NCBI GenBank assembly: GCA_014860575.1
Contig: JACZJK010000019.1
Coordinates: 1 to 64,000, forward strand
Direction of reading: 5' to 3'
Source: Bacteroidales bacterium
GTDB taxonomy: Bacteria; Bacteroidota; Bacteroidia; Bacteroidales; JAAYJT01
DNA length: 64,000 nucleotides
A program made the position numbers and the translations under genes. The stretch's first letter is position 1. Every line of letters begins with the position of its first letter. Below are positions 18,213-27,798 of the stretch, piece by piece. The notes below the pieces were generated by a model. It was not told the origin of the DNA. It saw only the letters and a program-made list of their open reading frames with translations, and did not search any database.

Positions 18213-19030
18213 AGCTGTTTCATTATCGAAAGTTGTTCTGCTCTCATAAGGTTTTTGACCACATACACATGAGAGAGGCGGTTAAAGTCAACCGAAAACT
18301 GTAGGTTGACCGTATAAAAATGGTCGCCGCTGGCAATAAAATAATCCGTGATGGTGCCAATCATGATGTCTTTTGGAAACATCAGCGAAAACCCGCTTGT
18401 AACAATGGTATCGCCGGTTTGCAGATGTGCATGTGATGGAACATCCCTGAAAATACCATACCTGCTATTGCCCCCATCCCACGAAAGTGAGCCCTGGTAG
18501 TTGCTGTTTTTTAAACGCCCGTTGATTTTGGTGTTCTTGTTCAGAACCGACATCAGCCATGCGAAATTATCTGAAACATTGATCACAATACCCACAACAC
18601 CTTCGGGCGATATAACAGCCATGTCAAGGCCAATCCCTTGCTTGCGGCCTTTGTCAATCATAATGTAATTGTTACGTTTGTTGGTGGAATTGCTGATCAC
18701 CTTGGCTGAAATATAATCAAACTGCAAGGGAGCAAGCGAATCGTTTGATGTTAATGGTTCAAGCTGGCTGTGAACTTCTGATTGCTGAAGCCTTTCTCTT
18801 AAACTCGCATTTTCTTCAGCGAGTTGCAAATTTACCTGCTTAAGTGAGAAGTATTCCGAGATGCCCATATTCCAGGTGTACAGAGTTCCCGTTAATTTGT
18901 TTGCGCTGTTGATAAAGATATACCGCTGGTAAAAAGAGTGGTTGATAATCATTGAAAATGCAACAACCTCCATTGTCAGAAAAATGAAGAAGAACTTGTA
19001 TCTCAGAAGGAATGCAAAAAGATTTTGCAT
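18209..19030 (-). CDS. mreC: Rod shape-determining protein MreC
   Basis: A 273-residue bitopic protein: one N-terminal membrane helix (about 10-30), a short coiled coil (about 65-90, NLQLAEENASLRERLQQ), and the beta-rich periplasmic MreC domain (GIGLDMAVISPEGVVGIV and GDTIVTSGFS). It scaffolds the cell-wall elongation complex. It lies between mreB and mreD in the usual order, 93 bp after mreB. Confidence 0.95.
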   Translation of the reverse strand: MQNLFAFLLRYKFFFIFLTMEVVAFSMIINHSFYQRYIFINSANKLTGTLYTWNMGISEYFSLKQVNLQLAEENASLRERLQQSEVHSQLEPLTSNDSLAPLQFDYISAKVISNSTNKRNNYIMIDKGRKQGIGLDMAVISPEGVVGIVINVSDNFAWLMSVLNKNTKINGRLKNSNYQGSLSWDGGNSRYGIFRDVPSHAHLQTGDTIVTSGFSLMFPKDIMIGTITDYFIASGDHFYTVNLQFSVDFNRLSHVYVVKNLMRAEQLSIMKQL

Positions 19031-19123
19031 AGTTGTGGCAGGTGATAATTGATTTTATCAGGTTTCAGGGACAATCTGTAAAAACATTCATCATGATTGT
19101 TCGCTAAATCCCATATCCAATGT

Positions 19124-20146
19124 CTACTTAATAAGAAAGTTGAATTTGTTAAAATTCTTCAACGCTATACCCGTTCCTCTGGCAACAGCCCTCAAAGGAT
19201 CTTCCGCAACATGCACGGGAAGCTTTGTTTTTGCGGCAATCCTTTTATCCAGCCCTCTTAGCAATGATCCGCCACCAGCAAGATAAATACCGGTTTTAAA
19301 GATGTCGGCGGCCAATTCAGGCGGGGTCATTTCCAGTGCGTTTAATACAGCCGCTTCAATCTTGGAAATTGATTTATCGAGGCAATGCGCAATTTCAGCA
19401 TAGTTTACAATGATTTCTTTGGGGATGCCCGTGAGCAAATCGCGTCCGTGAACAGCATAATCAGGTGGAGGATTTTCAATTTCGGTCATGGCAGCGCCCA
19501 CCTCAATTTTAATCATTTCCGAAGTGCGCTCTCCGATCACAATATTGTGCTGCTTGCGCATGTATTCTTCAATGTCGGCATTGAACTCATCGCCTGCAAT
19601 GCGTATGGATTTATTGTTAACAATCCCACCCAATGCGATCACGGCAATCTCGCTGGTTCCACCCCCAATATCAATTACCATATTGCCATTGGGTTCCATT
19701 ACGTCAATTCCGATTCCAATTGCAGCGGCCATAGGTTCGTGTATAAGCCTTACTTCTTTTGCCCCGGCTTGCTCAGCGGAATCTTTCACTGCCCGTTCTT
19801 CCACTTCTGTAATACCTGAAGGGATGCAGATTACCATTTTCAATGCCGGAGGGAACAAGGTTTTTTTATGGTTGATCATTTTGATCATTTCCCTGAGCAT
19901 GTGCTCGGCTGATTGAAAATCGGCGATCACACCATCGCGTAAAGGCCTGATGGTTCTGATGTTATCATGGGTTTTACCATGCATCATCTGGGCTTTCTTG
20001 CCAACAGCTATGATCCGGTTGGTGCTTCGCTCAATGGCTACAATGGATGGCTCGTCAACCACCACCTTGTCGTTGTAAATGATAACTGTATTGGCTGTGC
20101 CAAGGTCTATGGCTATTTCGCGTGTAAGAAATGAAAATAATCCCAT
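19124..20146 (-). CDS. mreB: Rod shape-determining protein MreB
   Basis: Bacterial actin (340 residues) that organises lateral cell-wall synthesis. Actin-fold nucleotide motifs are visible: IDLGTANTVIIY (phosphate 1), VIDIGGGTSEIAVIALGG (phosphate 2) and GIYLAGGGSLLRGLD (adenosine). An amphipathic N-terminus (MGLFSFLTREIA) fits membrane binding. First gene of mreBCD; the cell is therefore probably rod-shaped. Confidence 0.97.
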   Translation of the reverse strand: MGLFSFLTREIAIDLGTANTVIIYNDKVVVDEPSIVAIERSTNRIIAVGKKAQMMHGKTHDNIRTIRPLRDGVIADFQSAEHMLREMIKMINHKKTLFPPALKMVICIPSGITEVEERAVKDSAEQAGAKEVRLIHEPMAAAIGIGIDVMEPNGNMVIDIGGGTSEIAVIALGGIVNNKSIRIAGDEFNADIEEYMRKQHNIVIGERTSEMIKIEVGAAMTEIENPPPDYAVHGRDLLTGIPKEIIVNYAEIAHCLDKSISKIEAAVLNALEMTPPELAADIFKTGIYLAGGGSLLRGLDKRIAAKTKLPVHVAEDPLRAVARGTGIALKNFNKFNFLIK

Positions 20147-20171
20147 GTTTTGTCTCTCTGTAAAATTATCC

Positions 20172-20346
20172 TGGTTGTTATCCTAATTGTTCAGTTCAAA
20201 GTTCAAGGTTCGGCGTTCGGTGTTGTGGGTTCAAAGTTCACCAATCAACCTTCCATTACTCCATCACTCCCTCTTCTCATTTTCTCATCTTCTCCCTTTC
20301 TCTCAGTCCCTGAGTCTCCCGCTCTCCCCTTCTCCCACTCTCCCCA
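20172..20346. repeat. Composite low-complexity intergenic element, copy 3 (partial)
   Basis: The gap between purH and mreB contains TTCAAAGTTCA-like words (20193-20240), then CCATTACTCCATCACTCCC, then a pyrimidine module with CTTCTCATTTTCTCATCTTC (20275 on) and CTCTCCCCTTCTCCCACTCT. The 10-bp TGTATGACAA array is missing. I see no gene or clear promoter here. Confidence 0.65.
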
Positions 20347-20356
20347 TCCTGCCCAA

Positions 20357-21874
20357 CTAGTGCTTAAAATGCCTTATTCCCGTAAACACCATCGCCACTT
20401 CATTCGCATTGCAGAAATCAATTGTTTCCTGGTCGCGAACCGAGCCTCCAGGTTGTATCACTGCCCGAATTCCTGCCTTGTACGCCAGTTCAACCGAATC
20501 AGCGAAAGGGAAGAACGCATCCGAAGCCATCACCGCGCCATTGAGGTCGAACCCAAAATGAACCGCCTTTTCTATTGCTTGTTTCAAGGCGTCCACCCGC
20601 GAAGTCTGGCCTGTTCCGCTGCCCAGCAATTGCCGGTTTTTAGCCAACACAATGGCGTTGGATTTGGTATGCTTCACCAGATGGTTGGCCCAGAGCAGAT
20701 CAGCAAGTTCTTCGTCTGATGGCTGGCGATTAGTCATAACCTTTAAATTTTCCCGACTTTCCTGTTTCAGGTCTTTGTTCTGCCAAAGTACTCCATTCAT
20801 TACCGACCTGAACTGTTCAGCTTGAAAATCAAACGATTTCTGTTGCAAAATTATTCTATTTTTCCTTGATTTGAGTATTTCAAGTGCATTATCTTCAAAA
20901 CCGGGCGCCAGAACAATCTCGAAAAACAAATGATCCATTTCCCTTGCCGTGCTTTCATCAATCACGCGGTTTGTGATGATCACACCGCCAAAAGCTGAGA
21001 TTTGGTCGCCGGCCAATGCGTCATTCCATGCTTCTAACAGCGTTTCTCTTGTTGCAACTCCACAGGCATTGGTATGTTTAAGGATCGCAAAAGTGGGTTC
21101 TGTAAATTCCTGGATCAAAGCTATGGCAGCATCAAGGTCAACAAGGTTGTTGTAGGAAATGGCTTTGCCGTGAAGCTGTGTGAACACTTCATCCAGTTGC
21201 CCGTAAAAGATGCCTTGTTGGTGAGGGTTCTCACCATAGCGCATAATGTTTTTTGTCTGAACGCTAAGCTTGAATGCATCAACACCCTTATCTGCATTGA
21301 AATAATTGAAAATGGCTGTATCATAGTGCGAACTCACATTGAAAGCAAGGGCAGCAAAATGGCGGCGGTCTTCCAGGGAGCTTTCCCCGTTCTTTTCTTC
21401 CAGCAAAGCAAGCAAATTGCTGTAAAGCCCGCGGCTCGGAACAATGAGCACATCGTTGAAATTCTTTGCGGCAGCGCGGATCAACGAAATACCCCCAATA
21501 TCAATTTTTTCAATGATCTCTTTTTCATCGCCTGTGTGGCGAAGTGTTTCCTCAAAAGGGTATAGGTCAACAATCACCAGGTCAAGTTCCGGGATTGCAT
21601 ATTCAGCAAGTTGTTGCAGGTCTGATTCATGGCTGCGCCGGGCAAGTATGCCGCCAAACACTTTTGGGTGCAGGGTTTTGACCCGCCCGCCAAGAATAGA
21701 AGGGTAACCGGTTAGCTCATCAATGCCGGTGACTGTTACGCCACATTCTTCAAGAAATTGCTGTGTGCCTCCGGTAGAAAAGATTTTAACACCCAGTTCG
21801 TTTAGTCTTTCAACAACAGGCTTCAAACCATCTTTATAATACACTGAGATTAACGCTGATTTTATTTTTTTCAT
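20357..21874 (-). CDS. purH: Bifunctional AICAR formyltransferase / IMP cyclohydrolase
   Basis: A 505-residue enzyme for the last two steps of purine synthesis. The N-terminal MGS-like IMP cyclohydrolase domain (residues 1-150) starts SALISVYYKDGL and contains FSTGGTQQFL. The C-terminal AICARFT domain includes RYGENPHQQG, the Lys-His pair in ILKHTNACG, and SDAFFPFAD. It ends with GIRHFKH, the typical PurH terminus. Monocistronic as far as can be seen. Confidence 0.97.
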   Translation of the reverse strand: MKKIKSALISVYYKDGLKPVVERLNELGVKIFSTGGTQQFLEECGVTVTGIDELTGYPSILGGRVKTLHPKVFGGILARRSHESDLQQLAEYAIPELDLVIVDLYPFEETLRHTGDEKEIIEKIDIGGISLIRAAAKNFNDVLIVPSRGLYSNLLALLEEKNGESSLEDRRHFAALAFNVSSHYDTAIFNYFNADKGVDAFKLSVQTKNIMRYGENPHQQGIFYGQLDEVFTQLHGKAISYNNLVDLDAAIALIQEFTEPTFAILKHTNACGVATRETLLEAWNDALAGDQISAFGGVIITNRVIDESTAREMDHLFFEIVLAPGFEDNALEILKSRKNRIILQQKSFDFQAEQFRSVMNGVLWQNKDLKQESRENLKVMTNRQPSDEELADLLWANHLVKHTKSNAIVLAKNRQLLGSGTGQTSRVDALKQAIEKAVHFGFDLNGAVMASDAFFPFADSVELAYKAGIRAVIQPGGSVRDQETIDFCNANEVAMVFTGIRHFKH

Positions 21875-22063
21875 GAATGGTATTTGAAAATGGATAAATG
21901 ATTAATGAAAGTTGAGGTTTTATTGGGGTTTTCTGGTTCTGGAAACCGATTGCAAGTTTATTAAAATATGCAGTGCAAGCCCTAAGCCGGATGTGATTTT
22001 TTATAGTATTTTTACTTTTTCTTTAACAGCAAGAAATTGTTTTAACCCACACATCAACTGATC

Positions 22064-23314
22064 ATGCTCTTTTTTAAGTTAATAGGCGAGAGTTTTATAT
22101 TTGCGATCCAGGCCATTGTTGTGAATAAAACCCGCACGCTACTTACGCTGCTGGGTATCACCATTGGCATTTTCTGCATTATTTCGGTTTTCACAGTTTT
22201 TGATTCCATTGAGCGAACCATACGAACCAGCGTAGAATCATTGGGCAGCAATGTAGTTTTTGTGCAAAAGTGGCCCTGGGCGATGGGTGGCCGCGATTAT
22301 CCCTGGTGGAAATACATGCGCAGGCCCGAACCTAAAATTCATGAACTGGATGAGCTTGTAAGGCGCAGCCAGACTACCGAGGCGGCAGCTTTTTTTGTAG
22401 GTGCAACGCGTGAAGTCAGTTACCTGGCCAGCACCATGGAGGGTGCAAGCATTGTGGGTGTGTCGCACGACTATGATGCGGTATTCCCTGTTGAAATTGT
22501 AAACGGGCGTTATTTTACGCATGGTGAGTCAGCATCAGGCCGCAATGTTGCCATCATTGGTGATGATATCCGCAAAAACCTGTTTGGTGAGCTCGAACCT
22601 GTGGGCCGGCAGGTGATGGTCTGGGGCCGCAAACTGGAAGTGATTGGCGTGCTAAAGCGCCAGGGTCAGAATACATTCGGCGGTTCATCCGATAACCAGG
22701 TGATAGTGCCGGTGAATTTTGCACGCAGTTTTATTGATCTTAACAGCAATAATGTCGGTACCACCATTGTGGTGAAAGCCATGCCCAATGTTTCGAACGA
22801 GGAAATGAAGGATGAACTGACCGGTGTAATGCGCTCGGTAAGGCGGCTTAAACCGGCGGCAGAAGACGATTTCTCAATCAATGAAACCAGCCTGATTACC
22901 CAGGGTTTTGATGCGCTTTTCAATGTAATTTCCGTGGTGGGCTGGATCATTGGCGGATTTTCGCTACTGGTGGGCGGCTTTGGGATCGCCAATATCATGT
23001 TTGTTTCTGTAAAGGAGCGGACCGGTATTATCGGCATTCAAAAATCGGTGGGAGCCAAAAACTTTGTGGTGCTTTTCCAGTTTTTGTTCGAAGCCATTTT
23101 CCTTTCGGTTTTTGGTGGCATCATCGGTTTGATTATCATTTTTATAGGAACCCTTGTGTTTTCGTATGCCCTTGATATGGAGCTGGTGCTTACAGCCAGC
23201 AATATCTTCCTGGGTGTTTTTGTATCGGCGATTATTGGCCTGCTTTCCGGTTTTATCCCTGCCTGGTCGGCTTCAAGATTAGATCCGGTGGAGGCGATGC
23301 GGACGGCGATTTAG
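22064..23314 (+). CDS. MacB/FtsX-type ABC transporter permease
   Basis: A 416-residue permease with one N-terminal helix (about 20-45), a large periplasmic MacB-PCD domain (about 50-270) and three C-terminal helices (about 285-410) ending in the FtsX signature with SVGAKNFVVL and SRLDPVEAMRT. Such permeases form mechanotransmission or lipoprotein-release pumps with a separate ATPase. No ATPase gene is adjacent; a MacA-like adaptor and a TolC-like channel lie 23 kb away at 46-49 kb. Substrate unknown. Confidence 0.9.
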   Translation: MLFFKLIGESFIFAIQAIVVNKTRTLLTLLGITIGIFCIISVFTVFDSIERTIRTSVESLGSNVVFVQKWPWAMGGRDYPWWKYMRRPEPKIHELDELVRRSQTTEAAAFFVGATREVSYLASTMEGASIVGVSHDYDAVFPVEIVNGRYFTHGESASGRNVAIIGDDIRKNLFGELEPVGRQVMVWGRKLEVIGVLKRQGQNTFGGSSDNQVIVPVNFARSFIDLNSNNVGTTIVVKAMPNVSNEEMKDELTGVMRSVRRLKPAAEDDFSINETSLITQGFDALFNVISVVGWIIGGFSLLVGGFGIANIMFVSVKERTGIIGIQKSVGAKNFVVLFQFLFEAIFLSVFGGIIGLIIIFIGTLVFSYALDMELVLTASNIFLGVFVSAIIGLLSGFIPAWSASRLDPVEAMRTAI

Positions 23315-23349
23315 CCTGAAAAATTCAAGCGTAACAAAGGAATATAACA

Positions 23350-24489
23350 ATGGAAAACTTCACAATCTTCAACCCCACAACTCTGCATTTCGGCAAGGAT
23401 GTAATACTTAAGCTGCCAGATACTCTCAAAGCTTATGGCAAAAAGGTATTGCTTGTTTATGGTAAAAATTCCATTAAAAACAACGGGATATATGATCAGG
23501 TAATGGAGCAGCTGAATGCAGCCGGCGCAGAGGTTTTCGAATACTTCGGCATCAAATCAAACCCCATTGTCGAAGATGTGGATGCCGCAGCAAAACTTGG
23601 CCGTGAAAACAATGTGGATGTGATTGTGGCCGTAGGCGGGGGCAGCGTGATTGATTCGGCCAAGGTGATCGGCATTGCTATTCCGGTGCAGCACAGCGCA
23701 TGGGATTTTTTAGCCGGAAAAGCCAAGCCGCAAAAAGCCGTGCCGCTGATTGCCGTGCTTACGCTTGCAGCCACCGGCACTGAAATGAATATGTTTGCCG
23801 TGGTTCAAAACAATGCTGAAGGCCGTAAATTGGGTTATGGCCACAAGCTCATGTATCCGGCACATTCATTCCTCGATCCGGCTTACACCATTTCCGTTCC
23901 CGCTGATTATACTGCTTATGGGATTGCCGATCTGATTGCCCATTGCCTTGAGAATTACTTTGGTAAAGGCAAAGCAACACTTACCGACCGCTTCATATTT
24001 TCAATCATTTCAGATGCCGTTGAGATCGCACCCAAGGTATTGGCTGAGCCGGATAATTATGAAAACCGCGCCGCAATCATGTATGCCGCCACTGCGGCTT
24101 TAAATGGCTTGACTTCATTTGGTAAGGGCATGGGCGATTGGGGCGTGCACAGCGTTGGCCATGTGTTTTCGCTGCTTTACGACGTTCCTCATGGCGCAAG
24201 TCTTACCATCGTTTACCCGGCCTGGATGAAGTTTAATAAAAATGAGCTTGAAGCAGAAATAGCACATCTCGGAAAATCTGTATTCGGAACACAAAACGCC
24301 GATGAAGCCATTGCAGCGTTTGAAAAGTTCTTCAGCAGCATTGGCTGCCCGGTAAGCCTGGCTGATGCAGGCATAGGTTCAGATAAAAAGCAGGAAATCC
24401 TTGAATCAATGAAATACAACAAGGTTCAGGGAAACCATCAGAAATTTACTCACGGACAAATGGAGGAGTTGCTGGATTTGATGTACTAA
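23350..24489 (+). CDS. Iron-containing alcohol dehydrogenase
   Basis: Group III alcohol dehydrogenase of 379 residues, close in type to butanol dehydrogenases (BdhA/YqhD-like). The N-terminal Rossmann part has AVGGGSVIDSAKV (NAD(P) binding). Metal ligands lie in GIADLIAHCLENYF (Asp and His) and in VHSVGHVFSLLYDVPHG (two His). It likely reduces aldehydes or ketones to alcohols with NAD(P)H during fermentation. It follows the permease by 35 bp, perhaps co-transcribed. Confidence 0.93.
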   Translation: MENFTIFNPTTLHFGKDVILKLPDTLKAYGKKVLLVYGKNSIKNNGIYDQVMEQLNAAGAEVFEYFGIKSNPIVEDVDAAAKLGRENNVDVIVAVGGGSVIDSAKVIGIAIPVQHSAWDFLAGKAKPQKAVPLIAVLTLAATGTEMNMFAVVQNNAEGRKLGYGHKLMYPAHSFLDPAYTISVPADYTAYGIADLIAHCLENYFGKGKATLTDRFIFSIISDAVEIAPKVLAEPDNYENRAAIMYAATAALNGLTSFGKGMGDWGVHSVGHVFSLLYDVPHGASLTIVYPAWMKFNKNELEAEIAHLGKSVFGTQNADEAIAAFEKFFSSIGCPVSLADAGIGSDKKQEILESMKYNKVQGNHQKFTHGQMEELLDLMY

Positions 24490-24537
24490 GATTAATGTCC
24501 TCATATAAAAATCAAAATATTCAAAAAAACTATTGAG

Positions 24538-24545
24538 TATCTTTG
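24538..24545 (+). promoter_or_regulatory. -7 box upstream of the nucleotidyltransferase module
   Basis: TATCTTTG matches TAnnTTTG; no well-placed TTG is seen upstream. It lies 43 bp before the GTG at 24589 and overlaps the alternative TTG start at 24547, favouring the GTG. Confidence 0.4.
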
Positions 24546-24588
24546 TTTGCTATTAATCCTAACATTCGTGTGCGACACCAATAATCAA

Positions 24589-24873
24589 GTGCTTTACAGG
24601 CAATTATCCTGGGACTATAATATCAGCCCTGAGGAAATTGCATTGGTGATAAAAGGTGAAAAGGAAATGGCTGGCCACTACAATCGTCAGACAATTTTTA
24701 AGAAAGCATTGGAAACTTACCCTTGGTTTACGATCATTCAACTTTTCGAACCCGGCGATATCAGCCTGTTGTTAACTGACGAGTTAATCTCAAGTCTAAG
24801 AATGCCCTCTTTGAGAAAACAGTATGAATTCATTAAAAAACGATTACAGGAAACTTTACCAACAGCAGGATAA
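24589..24873 (+). CDS. Hypothetical protein, partner of an AbiEii-like nucleotidyltransferase
   Basis: A 94-residue protein (start GTG; LYRQLSWDYNISPEE follows) with no membrane segment. Its end (LRKQYEFIKKRLQE) overlaps the start of the decayed nucleotidyltransferase by about 50 bp, as expected for a two-gene module in which the small first gene is the antitoxin-like partner. I recognise the general look (short W-D-Y motif, then a helical region) from Bacteroidota AbiEii neighbours but cannot name the family with certainty. The frame is intact although its partner is broken. Confidence 0.55.
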   Translation: MLYRQLSWDYNISPEEIALVIKGEKEMAGHYNRQTIFKKALETYPWFTIIQLFEPGDISLLLTDELISSLRMPSLRKQYEFIKKRLQETLPTAG

Positions 24874-25540
24874 ATTTCTTAGTTGGTGGAGAACGCTACA
24901 ATTGCCTTTTTACCTTACTGGTGGAACCGCTTTGGGATGATTCTATCTGAACCACAGATTTAGTGAAGACCTTGATTTCTTTGTTAATTCCGATCCCAAT
25001 TTCAATCAGTACATCAGCTTAATCAAGACGGAAATTGTTAAAGCATTTGATGTAAATCTTAATGATTCGCTTTTTACTGATGATTTTGTCCGTGTTTTCA
25101 CGCATTCAGAATCAACGAGTCTTAAGATTGAGTTTGTGAATGAAGTAGCTTACAGGGCTAGGAACCCCACTGATATTTATTTTGGCCTGGTAGATGATCC
25201 TTTAAACATCCTGACCAATAAAATCACAGCAATTATTGGCAGGGACGAACCGAAGGATGTCTTCGATATCATCTATATCGCATCAAATTACTCATTCAAA
25301 TAGAATGAGGTGTTCTATCATGCTAAACAAAAAGCAGTCATTAATGAAATTGATGTTGAAGAAAGGTTAGTCACCTTTCCCTTCCAATCATTGGTAAATG
25401 TTGACTGGTTGATGTATCCTATTGATACGGCATCGCTTATAGTTAAATTGAAAAGAATTGCAGATGACTTTCTGCTTGGTTCGCAGAATACTCTGGGCTT
25501 GGGCAAGATGGATATAGCTGATGCAAAGCCACATCTATAG
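24824..25540 (+). pseudogene. AbiEii/AbiGii-type nucleotidyltransferase, broken by two stop codons
   Basis: A continuous 239-codon frame starting MNSLKNDYRKL. It shows the nucleotidyltransferase pattern LTGGTALG (then a stop), FYLNHRFSEDLDFFVN, and later YFGLVDDPLNILTNKITAIIGRDEPKDVFDI, all typical of AbiEii toxins and related MenT-type transferases. In-frame TGA at 24938-24940 and TAG at 25301-25303 interrupt it. No frameshift is seen, so decay is by two point mutations. The G-G-T and D-x-D-F catalytic core remains. Probably inactive, as part of a lost type IV toxin-antitoxin or phage-defence pair. Confidence 0.8.
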
Positions 25541-25562
25541 TGGCGGACTTTTGATGATGAAA

Positions 25563-25596
25563 AAGGGCTGGCAGAGTTATAAATCTGCCAGCCCTT
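25563..25596 (-). terminator. Intrinsic terminator of the EF-G paralog
   Basis: A perfect 13-bp stem (AAGGGCTGGCAGA / TCTGCCAGCCCTT) with an 8-nt loop. On the minus strand it is followed by a T run (TTTTTCATC), 25 bp after the stop of the EF-G-like gene. Confidence 0.85.
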
Positions 25597-25621
25597 CATT
25601 ATTAGAAATATTTTGAGTTTT

Positions 25622-27754
25622 CTAATCCTCGTCGCCTTCCTGTTCTTCGTAAGCTTTGAGCAGCGCGGTTTGAACATCGGGCGGTACCTGTTGGTACTCG
25701 GCAAACTTAAGTCCGTAGGTGGCACGGCCACTTGTAATTGAACTTAACGATGTTGAATAGCGGTTCATTTCAGCCAGTGGAACACGGGCTTTTATTTTCT
25801 GGTAGTTTCCTTCACTTTCCATGCCCATGATCACGGCGCGTCGTCCCTGAAGATCGGTCATTACATCACCCATTTTTTCTTCCGGAACCATTACTTCTAC
25901 ATCGTAAATAGGTTCAAGAATTTTTGGACCTGCATTTTTAAAAGCTTCCCTGAAAGCATTTCGTCCGGCAAGTTTAAAGGAAATTTCATTCGAGTCAACC
26001 GGGTGCATTTTGCCGTCATAAATGTAAACGGAAATATCGCGGGCATAAGAGCCGGTGAGCGGGCCTTGTTCAATTTTTTCCATGATCCCTTTCAGGATAG
26101 CAGGCATAAAACGGGTATCAATGGCTCCACCAACAATACAGTTGTTGAATATCAGCTTACCACCCCACGGAAGTTCATGTTCTTCGGTACCACGAACCGG
26201 GAATTCGGTTGGTTTTTGCATATCCTCGGTGTAAGGTTGGATAAGCATATGTACCTCGCCAAACTGACCGGCACCACCTGATTGCTTCTTGTGACGGTAC
26301 ATGGATTTAGCCTGTTTGGTAATGGTTTCGCGGTAGGCAATTTTGGGGGCAATAAAATCAATTGGAATTTTATCAATGGTTTCGATATGCCATTTTGCAA
26401 TGTTTAAATGTAATTCGCCCTGGCCTTCGATGATCAATTGCCTCAGTTCTTTTGATTGCTGAGCAATAAGCGTAGGATCAACCTTATGCATCTCATTGAG
26501 AATGGTTCCCAGCTTTTCGTCGTCAGTTGAAGCCTTTGCCTTCATTGCCATCCTGATTTTTGGTTCGGGATACACAATTGGTTCAACAAGATCGTCAGAA
26601 TTCTTAGGGGAATTGAGGGTTTGGTTCGTACGAACACTTTTTAATTTGATGGCAGCGCCTATATCGCCGGCTACAATTTTTTCAACTTTCTCGCGGTTCT
26701 TACCGGCCACGACAAATAACTGTGTGAGCCTTTCCTTGTTGCCCGATTTCCCGTTAACCATGTCCGAACCTTCTGAAATCTCGCCGCCATAAACCTTAAA
26801 GTAAGAAACCTCGCCAAGGTGTGGCTCAATGGATGTTTTGAAAATAAAGGCAGTAGGGGCGTCGGCAGGGTTGCATTTCAGCTCCTTGCCACCAATGGTT
26901 TTTACAGCTGGAACTTCATTAGGGGCAGGCAAAGTAGTAACAATGAAATCCATGAGCAGGTCAATGCCCTTGAATGGTTTGGCAGCCACGCACAACACCG
27001 GGAACAGACCGCGGTTGGTAATACCAAGTTTTAATCCTTTCTGGATTTCAGCTTCTGTGAGTGTTCCGTTTTCGAAAAAGACTTCCATCAAAGCTTCATC
27101 GTTTTCGGCAGCGCTTTCAATCAGTGCAGCCTGCAGTTCTTCTGCTTTATCTTTTTCTGAAGCTGGAATATCGAGTACTTCTGCTTTTCCGCTATCGCTG
27201 TACTTTATCATCTTCATCTTCATCAGGTCAATGATGGAGTCGAAACTGAGGCCTTCATTTACGGGATATTGAAGTACTGTAACACTGTTGCCAAATTGCT
27301 GTTTGAGCTGGCGCAATGTTTCGTCAAAATTTGATTTCTCGTGTTCAAGGTGATTGATTGCAAATACAACAGGGGTATTATTTTTAACGGTATGTCTCCA
27401 ATGAATTTCGGTTCCGACTTCAATTCCATTTTGTCCGTTTACAAGCATGATGGCCGAATCACAAACACGCAGGGCTGCTACAACTTCTCCAACAAAATCG
27501 TCGAAACCAGGATTATCAATCAGATTTATTTTGTGACCTTTATACTCTGTGTAGAGCACAGTTGAAGAAACTGAGTTCTGGCGCTCCAGTTCAATTTCCC
27601 GATAATCTGAAACAGTGTTTTTATCGTCAACCGAACCGCGGCGGTTAATCAGGCCACCATGGAAAAGCATGGATTCCGAGAGTGTGGTTTTTCCCGACTT
27701 GGCGCTCCCGATAAGGGCGACATTTCTTACTTCATTGGTTTTATATACCTTCAT
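25622..27754 (-). CDS. EF-G paralog (EF-G2-like, degenerate GTPase centre)
   Basis: A 710-residue protein with all EF-G domains: G domain (1-270), beta barrel domain II, domains III and V with the ferredoxin-like folds, and domain IV (KIAYRET, then SGGAGQFGEV). The GTPase motifs are altered. G1 is GSAKSGKTTL. G3 is DNPGFDD instead of DTPGH, so the catalytic His is missing. G4 is NHLE instead of NKMD. The second gut-Bacteroides EF-G has been reported to promote translocation without GTP hydrolysis and to matter under carbon limitation; this gene resembles that type. It has its own promoter and terminator. Confidence 0.9.
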   Translation of the reverse strand: MKVYKTNEVRNVALIGSAKSGKTTLSESMLFHGGLINRRGSVDDKNTVSDYREIELERQNSVSSTVLYTEYKGHKINLIDNPGFDDFVGEVVAALRVCDSAIMLVNGQNGIEVGTEIHWRHTVKNNTPVVFAINHLEHEKSNFDETLRQLKQQFGNSVTVLQYPVNEGLSFDSIIDLMKMKMIKYSDSGKAEVLDIPASEKDKAEELQAALIESAAENDEALMEVFFENGTLTEAEIQKGLKLGITNRGLFPVLCVAAKPFKGIDLLMDFIVTTLPAPNEVPAVKTIGGKELKCNPADAPTAFIFKTSIEPHLGEVSYFKVYGGEISEGSDMVNGKSGNKERLTQLFVVAGKNREKVEKIVAGDIGAAIKLKSVRTNQTLNSPKNSDDLVEPIVYPEPKIRMAMKAKASTDDEKLGTILNEMHKVDPTLIAQQSKELRQLIIEGQGELHLNIAKWHIETIDKIPIDFIAPKIAYRETITKQAKSMYRHKKQSGGAGQFGEVHMLIQPYTEDMQKPTEFPVRGTEEHELPWGGKLIFNNCIVGGAIDTRFMPAILKGIMEKIEQGPLTGSYARDISVYIYDGKMHPVDSNEISFKLAGRNAFREAFKNAGPKILEPIYDVEVMVPEEKMGDVMTDLQGRRAVIMGMESEGNYQKIKARVPLAEMNRYSTSLSSITSGRATYGLKFAEYQQVPPDVQTALLKAYEEQEGDED

Positions 27755-27798
27755 TGTTATATAGGGTTAGAGATGAATGAATAAACCGAAAAGGGCTG

